From positions 1-14,233 of the forward strand of contig JAKLLJ010000051.1 in the NCBI GenBank assembly GCA_023150215.1: 14,233 nt of DNA, written 5' to 3'. The notes under the pieces were generated by a model. It ran no database searches, was not told the DNA's origin, and worked only from the letters and a program-made list of their open reading frames with translations. The translations under genes were made by a program, and so were the position numbers. Position 1 is the stretch's first letter. Each line of letters begins with the position of its first letter. Shown in pieces: positions 7,792 through 14,204 of the stretch. The DNA comes from Thauera sp. Lineage in GTDB: Bacteria > Pseudomonadota > Gammaproteobacteria > Burkholderiales > Rhodocyclaceae.

Positions 7792-7830
7792 GTACATCTC
7801 TCCTCAATCCAACGAGACGGGGAGATGTAC
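7792..7830 (+). promoter_or_regulatory. hairpin sequestering the integrase ribosome binding site
   Basis: Bases 7792-7803 (GTACATCTCTCC) pair with 7819-7830 (GGGGAGATGTAC) over 12 positions with one G-U wobble and a 15-base loop. The right arm contains the GGGGAG Shine-Dalgarno sequence (7819-7824) and ends one base before the start codon at 7832. As RNA this should hide the site; as DNA the 9-bp perfect arms could be an operator. Confidence 0.6.
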
Positions 7831-7831
7831 G

Positions 7832-9688
7832 ATGCCTCTCACAGACACAGCAATCCGTCTGGCCAAACCCACCGGCAGGGACTACACGCTCAAGGACGGG
7901 GACGGCCTGGCGCTCTTCGTCGGCGCCAGCGGGGCGAAGAACTGGCACTTCCGCTTTTCCTGGGCCGGCAAGCAACCCCGCATCTCGCTGGGCACCTACC
8001 CCGAGATCAGCCTCAAGGAAGCCCGCGAACTCAGGGATCAAGCCCGCGCGCTCGTCGCCAAGGGCGTCGACCCCCGCATCCACCGTCGGCAGGAACGCAA
8101 GGCGGCGCTCCTCGCCGCCTCCAACACCTTCGAGGCGGTATTTCGATCCTGGCGCGACTTCAAGGCGCTGAGCCTCAAGGCCGGGCGCCAAAGCACCCTG
8201 TCGCAGGTCGACCGCATCTTCAAGAAGGACCTGCTGCCGACGCTGGGCCCGCAATCCATCTTCGAGATCACGCGCGCCGATTTGCTGGAGGTCCTGCGCA
8301 AGATCGAGCGTCGCGGCGCACACACGACCGCCGAGAAGTGCCGGACCTGGTTCAACCAGCTCTTCCGCTACGCGATGGTCGAGGTCGAGCTGCAGAGCAA
8401 CCCGGCGGCGGATCTCGACATCGTGGCGATGCCGAAGCCGCGCGTGAAGCACAACCCCTTTCTGCGCATGGAACAGCTCCCGGCGTTCCTGGTGAAGCTG
8501 CGCCACTATGGCGGCGATCTCAACACGCAACTGGGATTGCGCCTGCTGTTGCTCACCGGCGTGCGTACCGGCGAACTGCGCTCCGCGGTGCCGGAGCAGT
8601 TCGATCTCGAGCGCAGCCTTTGGATCGTTCCCCCGGAGAACGTGAAGCAACTGCAGGAGCAGATGCGCAAGAAGAACAAGGACTGCACGGAGATTCCGCC
8701 CTACCTGGTGCCACTGCCTCGGCAGGCTGTTGCGATCGTACGGGAACTGCTCCGCGCCAAGTCCCCAGCCCAGCGCTACCTGCTGCCACACCGCAGCAAG
8801 CCCAGGGAGCGCATCAGCGAGAACACCCTCAACGCCGCGCTCAAGCGCATGGGCTACAAGGACCAGCTCACGGGCCACGGTATCCGGGCGACGGTCTCGA
8901 CCGCACTCAACGAGTTGGGCTACCACAAGGACTGGGTGGAGGCGCAGCTTTCCCATGCCGACACCAATCAGATTCGGGCGAGCTACAACCACGCCGAGTA
9001 CGTGGAGCAGCGCCGGGCCATGATGCAGGACTGGGCGGACCGCTTGGACCAGTGGGAGATGCAAGGCCTGCAGGCCGATCCGGAGATGGCGCCCTCGATG
9101 CCGCGGGACCGTCGGCTGCCGCCCGTTCCCGCCGTCGAGCCCCTTCCGATCCGCGACGGTCATGTGGAGAGCGCACCCGCCGAGGTGGCGGCAGGCGAGG
9201 GCGATGAGTTGGAGAGATCCCCGGTGCTCACGCTCGTCGCGCGCAAGGATCAGCGTCCTCAGCCGGTCTTGACCGACATCCAGCGCGAACGGGCCCTGGT
9301 GCTGGCGACCTTCGAGTCGCCCCACAACCTCCCGCTGCCGGCGTTCGCCAAGCTGGTGGGCAAGTCGCGCCATCAGATCAACCGAGACATCCAGGCCCGT
9401 CGCCTGCTGTCGCTCAGCATGGGCAACCGGGGGCAGCGCATTCCGGACTGGCAGCTGGATCCGGTGCGCCAGGACTTCACTCGTGCCGTCCTGGCGCGCG
9501 TCGGCGACCTCGACAGCTGGATGTTATATCGCGCCCTGTGCGAGCCGGTGGATGCGCTGGGCGGACTGTCCCCGCTGGAGGCGGTGGTCGCCGGCGCCGC
9601 CCGCGACGCCATGCATGCGGTGCTTGGCGTCCTGGGTCTGCTCGGCGAGCCAGAACGCGCGGTGACGGCACTGAGGCAGGTGGTCTAG
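7832..9688 (+). CDS. tyrosine-type site-specific integrase (DUF4102/P4 type) with C-terminal Xre/MbcA/ParS-like extension
   Basis: The start ATG follows GGGGAG by seven bases. The N-terminus (1-90) has the DUF4102 arm-binding pattern, with DGDGLALFV, WHFRFSW and RISLGTYPEISLKEAR. A SAM-like core-binding domain covers about 95-200. The catalytic domain holds Arg245 (TGVRTGEL), His349 and Arg352 (HGIR), His375 (QLSH) and Tyr385 (RASYNHAEY), in the order expected for an active P4-family integrase that recombines attP with a tRNA 3' end. Such enzymes usually stop near 400-430 residues; this one has 618. After a proline-rich linker (about 425-475), residues 477-618 hold an HTH-like segment with GKSRHQINRDIQ and then RIPDWQLDP and LGGLSPLEAV (576-581), resembling Xre/MbcA/ParS antitoxin-like proteins. 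Its TAG overlaps the stop codon of the convergent gene. Confidence 0.93.
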   Translation: MPLTDTAIRLAKPTGRDYTLKDGDGLALFVGASGAKNWHFRFSWAGKQPRISLGTYPEISLKEARELRDQARALVAKGVDPRIHRRQERKAALLAASNTFEAVFRSWRDFKALSLKAGRQSTLSQVDRIFKKDLLPTLGPQSIFEITRADLLEVLRKIERRGAHTTAEKCRTWFNQLFRYAMVEVELQSNPAADLDIVAMPKPRVKHNPFLRMEQLPAFLVKLRHYGGDLNTQLGLRLLLLTGVRTGELRSAVPEQFDLERSLWIVPPENVKQLQEQMRKKNKDCTEIPPYLVPLPRQAVAIVRELLRAKSPAQRYLLPHRSKPRERISENTLNAALKRMGYKDQLTGHGIRATVSTALNELGYHKDWVEAQLSHADTNQIRASYNHAEYVEQRRAMMQDWADRLDQWEMQGLQADPEMAPSMPRDRRLPPVPAVEPLPIRDGHVESAPAEVAAGEGDELERSPVLTLVARKDQRPQPVLTDIQRERALVLATFESPHNLPLPAFAKLVGKSRHQINRDIQARRLLSLSMGNRGQRIPDWQLDPVRQDFTRAVLARVGDLDSWMLYRALCEPVDALGGLSPLEAVVAGAARDAMHAVLGVLGLLGEPERAVTALRQVV

Positions 9689-10374
9689 TGCGAATCCGGT
9701 GATGACGCCCCGTCCAGATCGCCCATGCGCATCGAACCGACGCGCATGGCGCGCCGGGCGAACCGGGACACGCTGTCGCTGGCTTCGGCTTTCGGCCGCA
9801 GCAGGTAGGTGATCAACTGCGGCGATAGCCCGGCCAGCGGTCGCATCACCACGCCGAGCGGGCGATAGGCCACGATCTGTGTGGCCGGCGCCAAGCCGGT
9901 GCCGTAGCCTGCAGCCACGAGGGTCATCATCAAGGCGGAGGACGCGACGCGCTCGGCCACGATTGGGGCGTCGGTCACGTCGTGAAGGATGCGATCGACT
10001 TGCCGATGGATGCCCGTGCAGGCTGTCGGATCCCATAACACCATCGGGTAGCGCAGCGCCTCGGGCAACGGGATGTGCGTGTAGGCGAGGAGGGGAGAGC
10101 GCGCCGGCACTGCGAGCGCAAGCGGCTCCCGCCAGATGGGCTCGGCAGTCAATCCGCTGCGCTCCTCTCCTGACGTCGCCAACCCGACATCGTACAAGCC
10201 AGTCAGCAAGCCCTCGATTTGGCGACCAAGGATGGCTTCGGAGAGCGAAAGCTCAACGTCCGGCTCCTCGCTGCGTTGATGGGCCAGAAGATGAGCCAGT
10301 GGTGGCTGAACACCGGCATCGCTGATGGCAAGCCGGAGCCTGGAGGCGCCGGGAGCATGCGTCGACATTGGCAT
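9685..10374 (-). CDS. stand-alone LysR substrate-binding domain protein, no HTH
   Basis: The 229-residue protein matches the periplasmic-binding-protein-like effector domain of LysR regulators: LRLAISDAGVQPPLAHLLAH, PDVELSLSEAILGRQIEGLLTG, YDVGLATSGE, a central LALAVPARSPLLAY and late AAGYGTGLAPAT. The usual N-terminal winged helix of about 60 residues is missing. The frame stays open upstream to 10506, but that sequence is low in helix-forming content and is not HTH-like, so this is not a full LysR protein. Start 10374 (MPMSTHAPGAS) is a judgement; 10368 is one alternative. Neighbours are the integrase (convergent, stop codons overlapping) and an Xre repressor gene (divergent). It may sense a ligand or modulate another regulator on the element. 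A relic of a truncated regulator is possible, though the frame is intact. Confidence 0.75.
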   Translation of the reverse strand: MPMSTHAPGASRLRLAISDAGVQPPLAHLLAHQRSEEPDVELSLSEAILGRQIEGLLTGLYDVGLATSGEERSGLTAEPIWREPLALAVPARSPLLAYTHIPLPEALRYPMVLWDPTACTGIHRQVDRILHDVTDAPIVAERVASSALMMTLVAAGYGTGLAPATQIVAYRPLGVVMRPLAGLSPQLITYLLRPKAEASDSVSRFARRAMRVGSMRMGDLDGASSPDSH

Positions 10375-10388
10375 CGTCCAAGTGGATG

Positions 10389-10401
10389 ATCTCCCGGAGA
10401 T
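10389..10401. promoter_or_regulatory. 13-base dyad ATCTCC-C-GGAGAT in the divergent control region
   Basis: Perfect 6-bp arms flank a single central C. It lies 15 bases upstream of the LysR-like start on the minus strand and so could be an operator for that gene. Confidence 0.45.
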
Positions 10402-10413
10402 TAGCATTAGTGA

Positions 10414-10425
10414 GTTAAATTTAAC
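10414..10425. promoter_or_regulatory. 12-base perfect palindrome GTTAAATTTAAC, operator candidate
   Basis: This AT-rich perfect dyad stands out in GC-rich surroundings. It is centred in the 88-base divergent region between the LysR-like and Xre genes, just upstream of a possible -10 (TAAGAT, 10432-10437) for the Xre gene. Autoregulation by the Xre protein is the simplest reading. Confidence 0.5.
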
Positions 10426-10462
10426 GTGGTTTAAGATGTGCTGATCTTCGACGCTTCTGCCG

Positions 10463-10762
10463 ATGCAGAAGCGTCCGATACAACGCGGCCGTCCGGCCGG
10501 CTCCACCTCTTTCGAAGCTGAGCCCGCGCTCGCCTTTGGCGCCGCCGTGCGGGAGGCCCGGACCGCTCAAGGTATGGCCCAGGAGACGCTCGCACATCGT
10601 GCCGGGATCGAACGATCCCACATGGGCAAGATCGAGCGTGGGGAACACATGCCGACTCTGGCCTTGATCTTCCGAATCGCGCGAGCGTTGGGGTGCAGTG
10701 CGACGACGCTGATGGCGGAGACCGAGCAGAAGCTCGGAGAGCTCAAAGACGGGCAAGGATGA
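10463..10762 (+). CDS. Xre-family HTH transcriptional regulator
   Basis: The protein is 99 residues. After a basic leader with RPIQRGRPAGS, residues 28-83 form a Cro/CI-type five-helix HTH: FGAAVREARTAQGMAQETLA, then AGIERSHMGKIERGEHMPTL, where SHMGKIERGEHMP is the recognition helix and turn, then IFRIARALGCSATTLM. No sensor domain follows, so it is probably a simple dimeric repressor. Short Xre proteins like this are common next to integrases on ICEs and islands, where they control excision or transfer genes. The start ATG has only a weak ribosome binding site. The palindrome at 10414-10425 is a plausible target. Confidence 0.88.
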   Translation: MQKRPIQRGRPAGSTSFEAEPALAFGAAVREARTAQGMAQETLAHRAGIERSHMGKIERGEHMPTLALIFRIARALGCSATTLMAETEQKLGELKDGQG

Positions 10763-10854
10763 TGGCGCAGTGGCGGGTTGGTTCAAAGCCGGAAATCCGC
10801 ACTTCCTGACGGAGCGCAGGCTCAGCCTTGACGCGCACGCTGGGGCAGGGCGAG

Positions 10855-10894
10855 ATTCACTGAGCAGCGAATATTCACTCTGAGTCGAACATTC
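10855..10894 (+). repeat. repeated ATTC-containing motifs upstream of the AbiEi-type gene
   Basis: ATTCACTGAG (10855-10864) is nearly repeated as ATTCACTCTGAG (10873-10884). GAATATTC (10869-10876, a perfect palindrome) is nearly repeated as GAACATTC (10887-10894), 18 bases further on. These overlap the putative -35 and spacer. Confidence 0.4.
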
Positions 10895-10902
10895 GGTATA
10901 GT
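10874..10902 (+). promoter_or_regulatory. candidate promoter of the toxin-antitoxin operon
   Basis: TTCACT (10874-10879, four of six -35 matches) and TATAGT (10897-10902, five of six) are 17 bases apart. The start of transcription would fall near 10908, inside the inverted repeat that follows. Confidence 0.55.
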
Positions 10903-10932
10903 GCCGTTATTCGCTGTACAGGGAATAACGGC
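10903..10932 (+). promoter_or_regulatory. perfect inverted repeat, likely AbiEi autorepression operator
   Basis: GCCGTTATTC (10903-10912) and GAATAACGGC (10923-10932) are perfect 10-bp arms with a 10-base spacer. The repeat lies at the putative transcription start and ends four bases before the antitoxin ATG. Characterised AbiEi antitoxins repress their own operon by binding inverted repeats at this position. Confidence 0.65.
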
Positions 10933-10936
10933 TGCC

Positions 10937-12022
10937 ATGTTCCAGTCCCGCGCTATTGAACGCGTCCTCATCGAGCAGTTCCTGGAGTCGCTCCGGGGGC
11001 TGCCGGGGGTGCGCGCCGAGCCAGATGCGCTGGATTCTGCCGCCGAGATCGCTGATCGGGGATTCGATGCCAAGGTCGACCTGAGTGTCGCGGGCAAGTC
11101 GCTCGTCCTGCTACTAGAGATCAAGAAAGCCGTCTATCCCCGGGATGTACGCCAACTGCTTTGGCAGCTCAAGGCCCTGAATCTGGGACAGTACGTCGCC
11201 GATGCGCAGTCCCTGCTCCTGGCTGAGTCCATCTCCCCCGGCGCTAAGGAACTGCTTAGGGCCGAGCACGTTGGCTACTACGACAGCGGAGGAAGCCTGT
11301 TTCTGTCGGCTCCAGGCGCTTACATCTACATCGACAAGCCGCCCCCGAAGCCATTGGAGAAGTCGGTGCGCTCGCTGTTCTCCGGGCGACGCGCGCAGGT
11401 GTTGCACGCACTTCTGGTTCATCACGAGGACTGGTTCGGTGTCACCGAGGTAGCCGAACAGGCCCACGTCGCGCCATCGACCGCTTCGGATGTGCTGACC
11501 GAGTTGGACAAGTTCGACTGGCTTGTGTCGCGCGGGCAGGGGCCCGGCAAGGAACGCCATCTGCGCGAACCTGGTGCGCTGCTCGACGCCTGGGGCAAAC
11601 AAGTCGCTTCCTCTCGCTCGCCGGCACTGCGTCGCTACTACGTGCCCGGTTTGAAGGCTGACGCTCTGATCGAACGGCTCGGGCAAGTCTTTGACGCGCA
11701 CCGGGTCGACTATGCGGTGAGCTACGAAGCCGCAGCCCAGCGCTATGCACCGTTCCTGTCCGGCATCTCGCAGGTTCGCACATGGATGCTGCCCGGCTCC
11801 GCTGCTGACGCGGCGATAGCCGAACTGGGTGCACGCGTCGTGAGCGAAGGCGCCAACCTCGCGGTCATCGAAACGAAGTCGGCTGGGGAGTTGCTGTTCC
11901 GCCAGCAGGTCGGCGGCGTCTGGCTGGCAAGCCCCATCCAGATCTATCTCGATCTGTTGCGCGGAGAAGGTCGCGCCAAAGAGATGGCCGAACATCTCCG
12001 CAGGGAAAAGATCGGTTTCTGA
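10937..12022 (+). CDS. AbiEi-family type IV antitoxin with PD-(D/E)XK-like N-terminus
   Basis: The 361-residue protein starts at ATG 10937 (MFQSRAIERVLIEQFLESL); an in-frame GTG at 10901 lies inside the promoter and is rejected. Residues 1-85 look like a restriction-endonuclease fold, with Asp48 (DAKVDLSV), then Glu61 and Lys63 in LLLEIKKAVYPRDVRQ, an ExK signature. A winged helix covers about 148-215 (VTEVAEQAHVAPSTASDVLTELDKFDWL). The C-terminal 140 residues, with YAVSYEAAAQRYAPFLSGIS and IQIYLDLL, match the AbiEi_2-type antitoxin region as I recall it. In this system the antitoxin represses its operon and counters the nucleotidyltransferase toxin without stable binding. The stop TGA overlaps the next ATG (TGATG), implying translational coupling. 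Whether the N-terminal domain is an active nuclease is unknown. Confidence 0.8.
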   Translation: MFQSRAIERVLIEQFLESLRGLPGVRAEPDALDSAAEIADRGFDAKVDLSVAGKSLVLLLEIKKAVYPRDVRQLLWQLKALNLGQYVADAQSLLLAESISPGAKELLRAEHVGYYDSGGSLFLSAPGAYIYIDKPPPKPLEKSVRSLFSGRRAQVLHALLVHHEDWFGVTEVAEQAHVAPSTASDVLTELDKFDWLVSRGQGPGKERHLREPGALLDAWGKQVASSRSPALRRYYVPGLKADALIERLGQVFDAHRVDYAVSYEAAAQRYAPFLSGISQVRTWMLPGSAADAAIAELGARVVSEGANLAVIETKSAGELLFRQQVGGVWLASPIQIYLDLLRGEGRAKEMAEHLRREKIGF

Positions 12023-12918
12023 TGGCCAAGCCCAAGACACTCGATTGCTACAGCGACCAGTACACGCAGGACTGCGAACGTGTCCTCGTGACGCTGCTGC
12101 GTGGGCTTGGACCTTGGAAAGAGTCGGTCTATCTCGTCGGCGGTCTCACACCCCGGTATTTGGTGAGGGCGCGGCCACCCGTCGTACCGGCGCACGCCGG
12201 AACGCTGGATGTCGATATCGTGATCGACCTGCAGATCCTCGCCGACACTGAGGCGTATCACACGCTCGAAGACAACCTGAGGAAGATGGGCTTCGAGCGT
12301 GCCGAGAACGACAAGCGGCAGAAGCTCTCCTGGCGCTGGCAAACCCGCACCGAACACGGTGCCCTCATGGTGCTGGAACTCCTGGCGGATGCGCCGGAGA
12401 TCGCTGGCGGCAAGGTGCAGCCGCTCCCAACCGATGGCACGATCTCGGCCCTCAACATTCCGCATTCGTCCATTGTCTTCGACCTGCATCAGATCAGCGA
12501 GATCGAGGCGGAACTGCTTGGGGGCGATGGCATTGCCGTCGAGAGGATCAAGCATGCCAACCTGGTCAGCTTCACTTGCCTGAAGGCATTTGCCTTCGAC
12601 CAGCGCTTCGAGCGAAAGGACGCGCACGACCTGATTTACTGCATCGAGCATGCACCCGATGGAGGCGAGGCGGTCGCTGAGGCGTTCAGAAAGGAGCGTG
12701 AAGGGAAGCACGGCGAGGTGGTCAAGAGCGCACTTGCCATTCTGCGGTCCCGGTTTGCGCAGGTTGGCGGGACCGAGGGCTATCGCAAGGATGGGCCTGT
12801 CGCGGTGGCCAAGTTCGAGTTGGGCGAGAGCGACGAGCCGGGGCAGCGCGAGGCGCGAGCCTTGAGGCAGCGGCAAGCGAGCGATGTCATCGATCGGCTC
12901 CTCATCCGGATCGGCTAA
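12022..12918 (+). CDS. AbiEii/AbiGii-type nucleotidyltransferase toxin
   Basis: The 298-residue protein has the core of a DNA polymerase beta-like nucleotidyltransferase: Gly40-Gly41 in YLVGGLTPRYLV, then the metal-binding pair Asp63 and Asp65 in TLDVDIVIDL, with candidate third carboxylates at Glu119 and Asp123 (VLELLAD). The helical C-terminal half has KHANLVSFTCLKAFAFDQRF and KDAHDLIYCIEH, resembling the K...R..KD..D segment of AbiEii proteins. AbiEii toxins of type IV systems transfer nucleotides, in some cases to tRNA acceptor ends, and cause abortive infection. The start overlaps the antitoxin stop by one base, the standard order of an AbiE operon. Toxin identity comes from motif and partner; the exact substrate is not readable. 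Confidence 0.83.
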   Translation: MAKPKTLDCYSDQYTQDCERVLVTLLRGLGPWKESVYLVGGLTPRYLVRARPPVVPAHAGTLDVDIVIDLQILADTEAYHTLEDNLRKMGFERAENDKRQKLSWRWQTRTEHGALMVLELLADAPEIAGGKVQPLPTDGTISALNIPHSSIVFDLHQISEIEAELLGGDGIAVERIKHANLVSFTCLKAFAFDQRFERKDAHDLIYCIEHAPDGGEAVAEAFRKEREGKHGEVVKSALAILRSRFAQVGGTEGYRKDGPVAVAKFELGESDEPGQREARALRQRQASDVIDRLLIRIG

Positions 12919-12992
12919 TGGGAGAGGGTGGCATGAATTTTCCGGCAGACATCAGAGGGTGCGCGCCGCGGGGTAGTGCAAGAAAGGGGCCG

Positions 12993-14204
12993 ATGACAGA
13001 GCACGGATCTTTGACCCATGCCGCCGAAGGCGCGGCGCTCGGCTTCTACTTTCAGTCGCTCCATGCGCTGCGTGGCATCCTGGAGCAGCCCCATGACGAC
13101 GCCGCCGTGTGCCTCGAGCGGCTCGACGACGTGGAATTCGTCTCGAACGGCGAGCCGCTTTTGGTGCAGCTCAAGCACTCGATGAGCGAGAAACCGGCTG
13201 CTGTGACGCTGGCCTCGCGTGCGCTCTGGCGCACGTTCAAGGCATGGATCGACGTGCTGCCGAAGGTGGTTCTGGAGGCAACGCGATTCCAGCTTGTTAC
13301 GGTGGCATCTCTTGATGCCGAAGGCGTCCTGGGGAGTTTGCTCACGGAGTCCGCCGATCGCGAATCCCTGCATGTCAAACTGCTGCAGGAGGCGCGAAGG
13401 GTTGTGGACGCGCACGAGGCGGCTAAGCACGCTGGAACCCCACCCCATGCGGATAGAGTAGGAGGCTGCATGGCATTCCTCCAACTTGACGAAGACACGA
13501 GGCGCTCCCTGCTGTCCAAAATCACCGTGCGGCCGGGCAGCAGCAATATCACGGCCATCAGTGGTGAAATTGCGGACTGCCTGGTGAATTTCCCGCCGCA
13601 ACAGCGCCCTGTCCTCTGCACGCGCCTCATTGAGTGGTGGGACCTGCAGGTCATCTTCACCCTGTGCGGCAAACGGGAGCGTTTCATTACCAAGCTCGAG
13701 GTCCAACTGAAGATTGCCGAACTCGCCGGAGAAATTGAGCGCGACGAGCTACTGCCGGATTTCGAGACGGCTCTGTTGCCCACGGACCATGTTCCGGATT
13801 CCATGCTCACGCGCCAGATCGAGCTGGTAGGTGGAACTCCCAGTGATGTGCGGCTAGCCGTTCGTGAAGAATGGCGGGCGCGCTCGCAGCGGCACAAGTG
13901 GATATCGGAGCGCCTTGACATGGCATCGCGCATCGTCAAGTACGACAGCTTGCTTCAGGAGAGGTGGCAGGATAAGCACGAGCGAATGTGCGAGGAGTGC
14001 GGCGAAGAGGAGGAAACTCACAAACGCCAGTGCGGGCACCAACTTCTGCGCTGGTCTTATGACCTCGCGCACACCGAGGTGCGACCCTTCGCCCCCAACT
14101 GGAGTGCGACCTACTATGTGCGCGGCAGCTATCAGGTGTTGGCCATCGACTTGCTGGTCGGCTGGCATCCGGACTTCAGGAGGCTTCTGGGGTCCAACTC
14201 ATGA
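12993..14204 (+). CDS. ABC-three-component (ABC-3C) system protein with nuclease-like N-terminus and CTD7-like C-terminus
   Basis: From ATG 12993 (AAGGGG before it) the protein has 403 residues. ATGs at 12918 (overlapping the previous stop as TAATG) and 12933 (GGAGAGG before it) are in-frame alternatives that add 25 or 20 unconserved-looking residues. After GAALGFYFQSLHALRGIL comes a PD-(D/E)XK-like series: Glu42, Asp45-Asp46 and Gln59-x-Lys61 (LERLDDVEF...LLVQLKH), as in DUF4297/Mrr-type effector nucleases. The C-terminus resembles ABC-3C CTD7: RQIELVGGTPSDVRLAVREE, RSQRHKWISERL, LQERWQDKHERM and RGSYQVLAIDLLVGWHPDFR. In ABC-3C systems such a protein works with a small middle component and an ABC ATPase in predicted phage or plasmid defence. 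CEECG...CGH near the end is unusual. The family match is from memory. Confidence 0.72.
   Translation: MTEHGSLTHAAEGAALGFYFQSLHALRGILEQPHDDAAVCLERLDDVEFVSNGEPLLVQLKHSMSEKPAAVTLASRALWRTFKAWIDVLPKVVLEATRFQLVTVASLDAEGVLGSLLTESADRESLHVKLLQEARRVVDAHEAAKHAGTPPHADRVGGCMAFLQLDEDTRRSLLSKITVRPGSSNITAISGEIADCLVNFPPQQRPVLCTRLIEWWDLQVIFTLCGKRERFITKLEVQLKIAELAGEIERDELLPDFETALLPTDHVPDSMLTRQIELVGGTPSDVRLAVREEWRARSQRHKWISERLDMASRIVKYDSLLQERWQDKHERMCEECGEEEETHKRQCGHQLLRWSYDLAHTEVRPFAPNWSATYYVRGSYQVLAIDLLVGWHPDFRRLLGSNS

Noticed and set aside
7409..9373. 654-codon minus-strand open frame through the tRNA and integrase
   Set aside because: It runs across the tRNA gene and terminator and is antisense to the integrase, whose catalytic residues are all present.
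10375..10506. Upstream extension of the LysR-like frame as a possible missing HTH
   Set aside because: The 44 extra codons do not resemble a winged helix and would cross the palindrome and the start of the divergent Xre gene.
10763..10860. Search for a terminator after the Xre gene (AGGCT-C-AGCCT near 10818)
   Set aside because: The loop would be one base and there is no T run, so it cannot act as a rho-independent terminator.
10901..10936. GTG start that would add 12 residues to the AbiEi-type protein
   Set aside because: It lies in the -10 hexamer and inverted repeat, would be upstream of the likely transcription start, and has no ribosome binding site.
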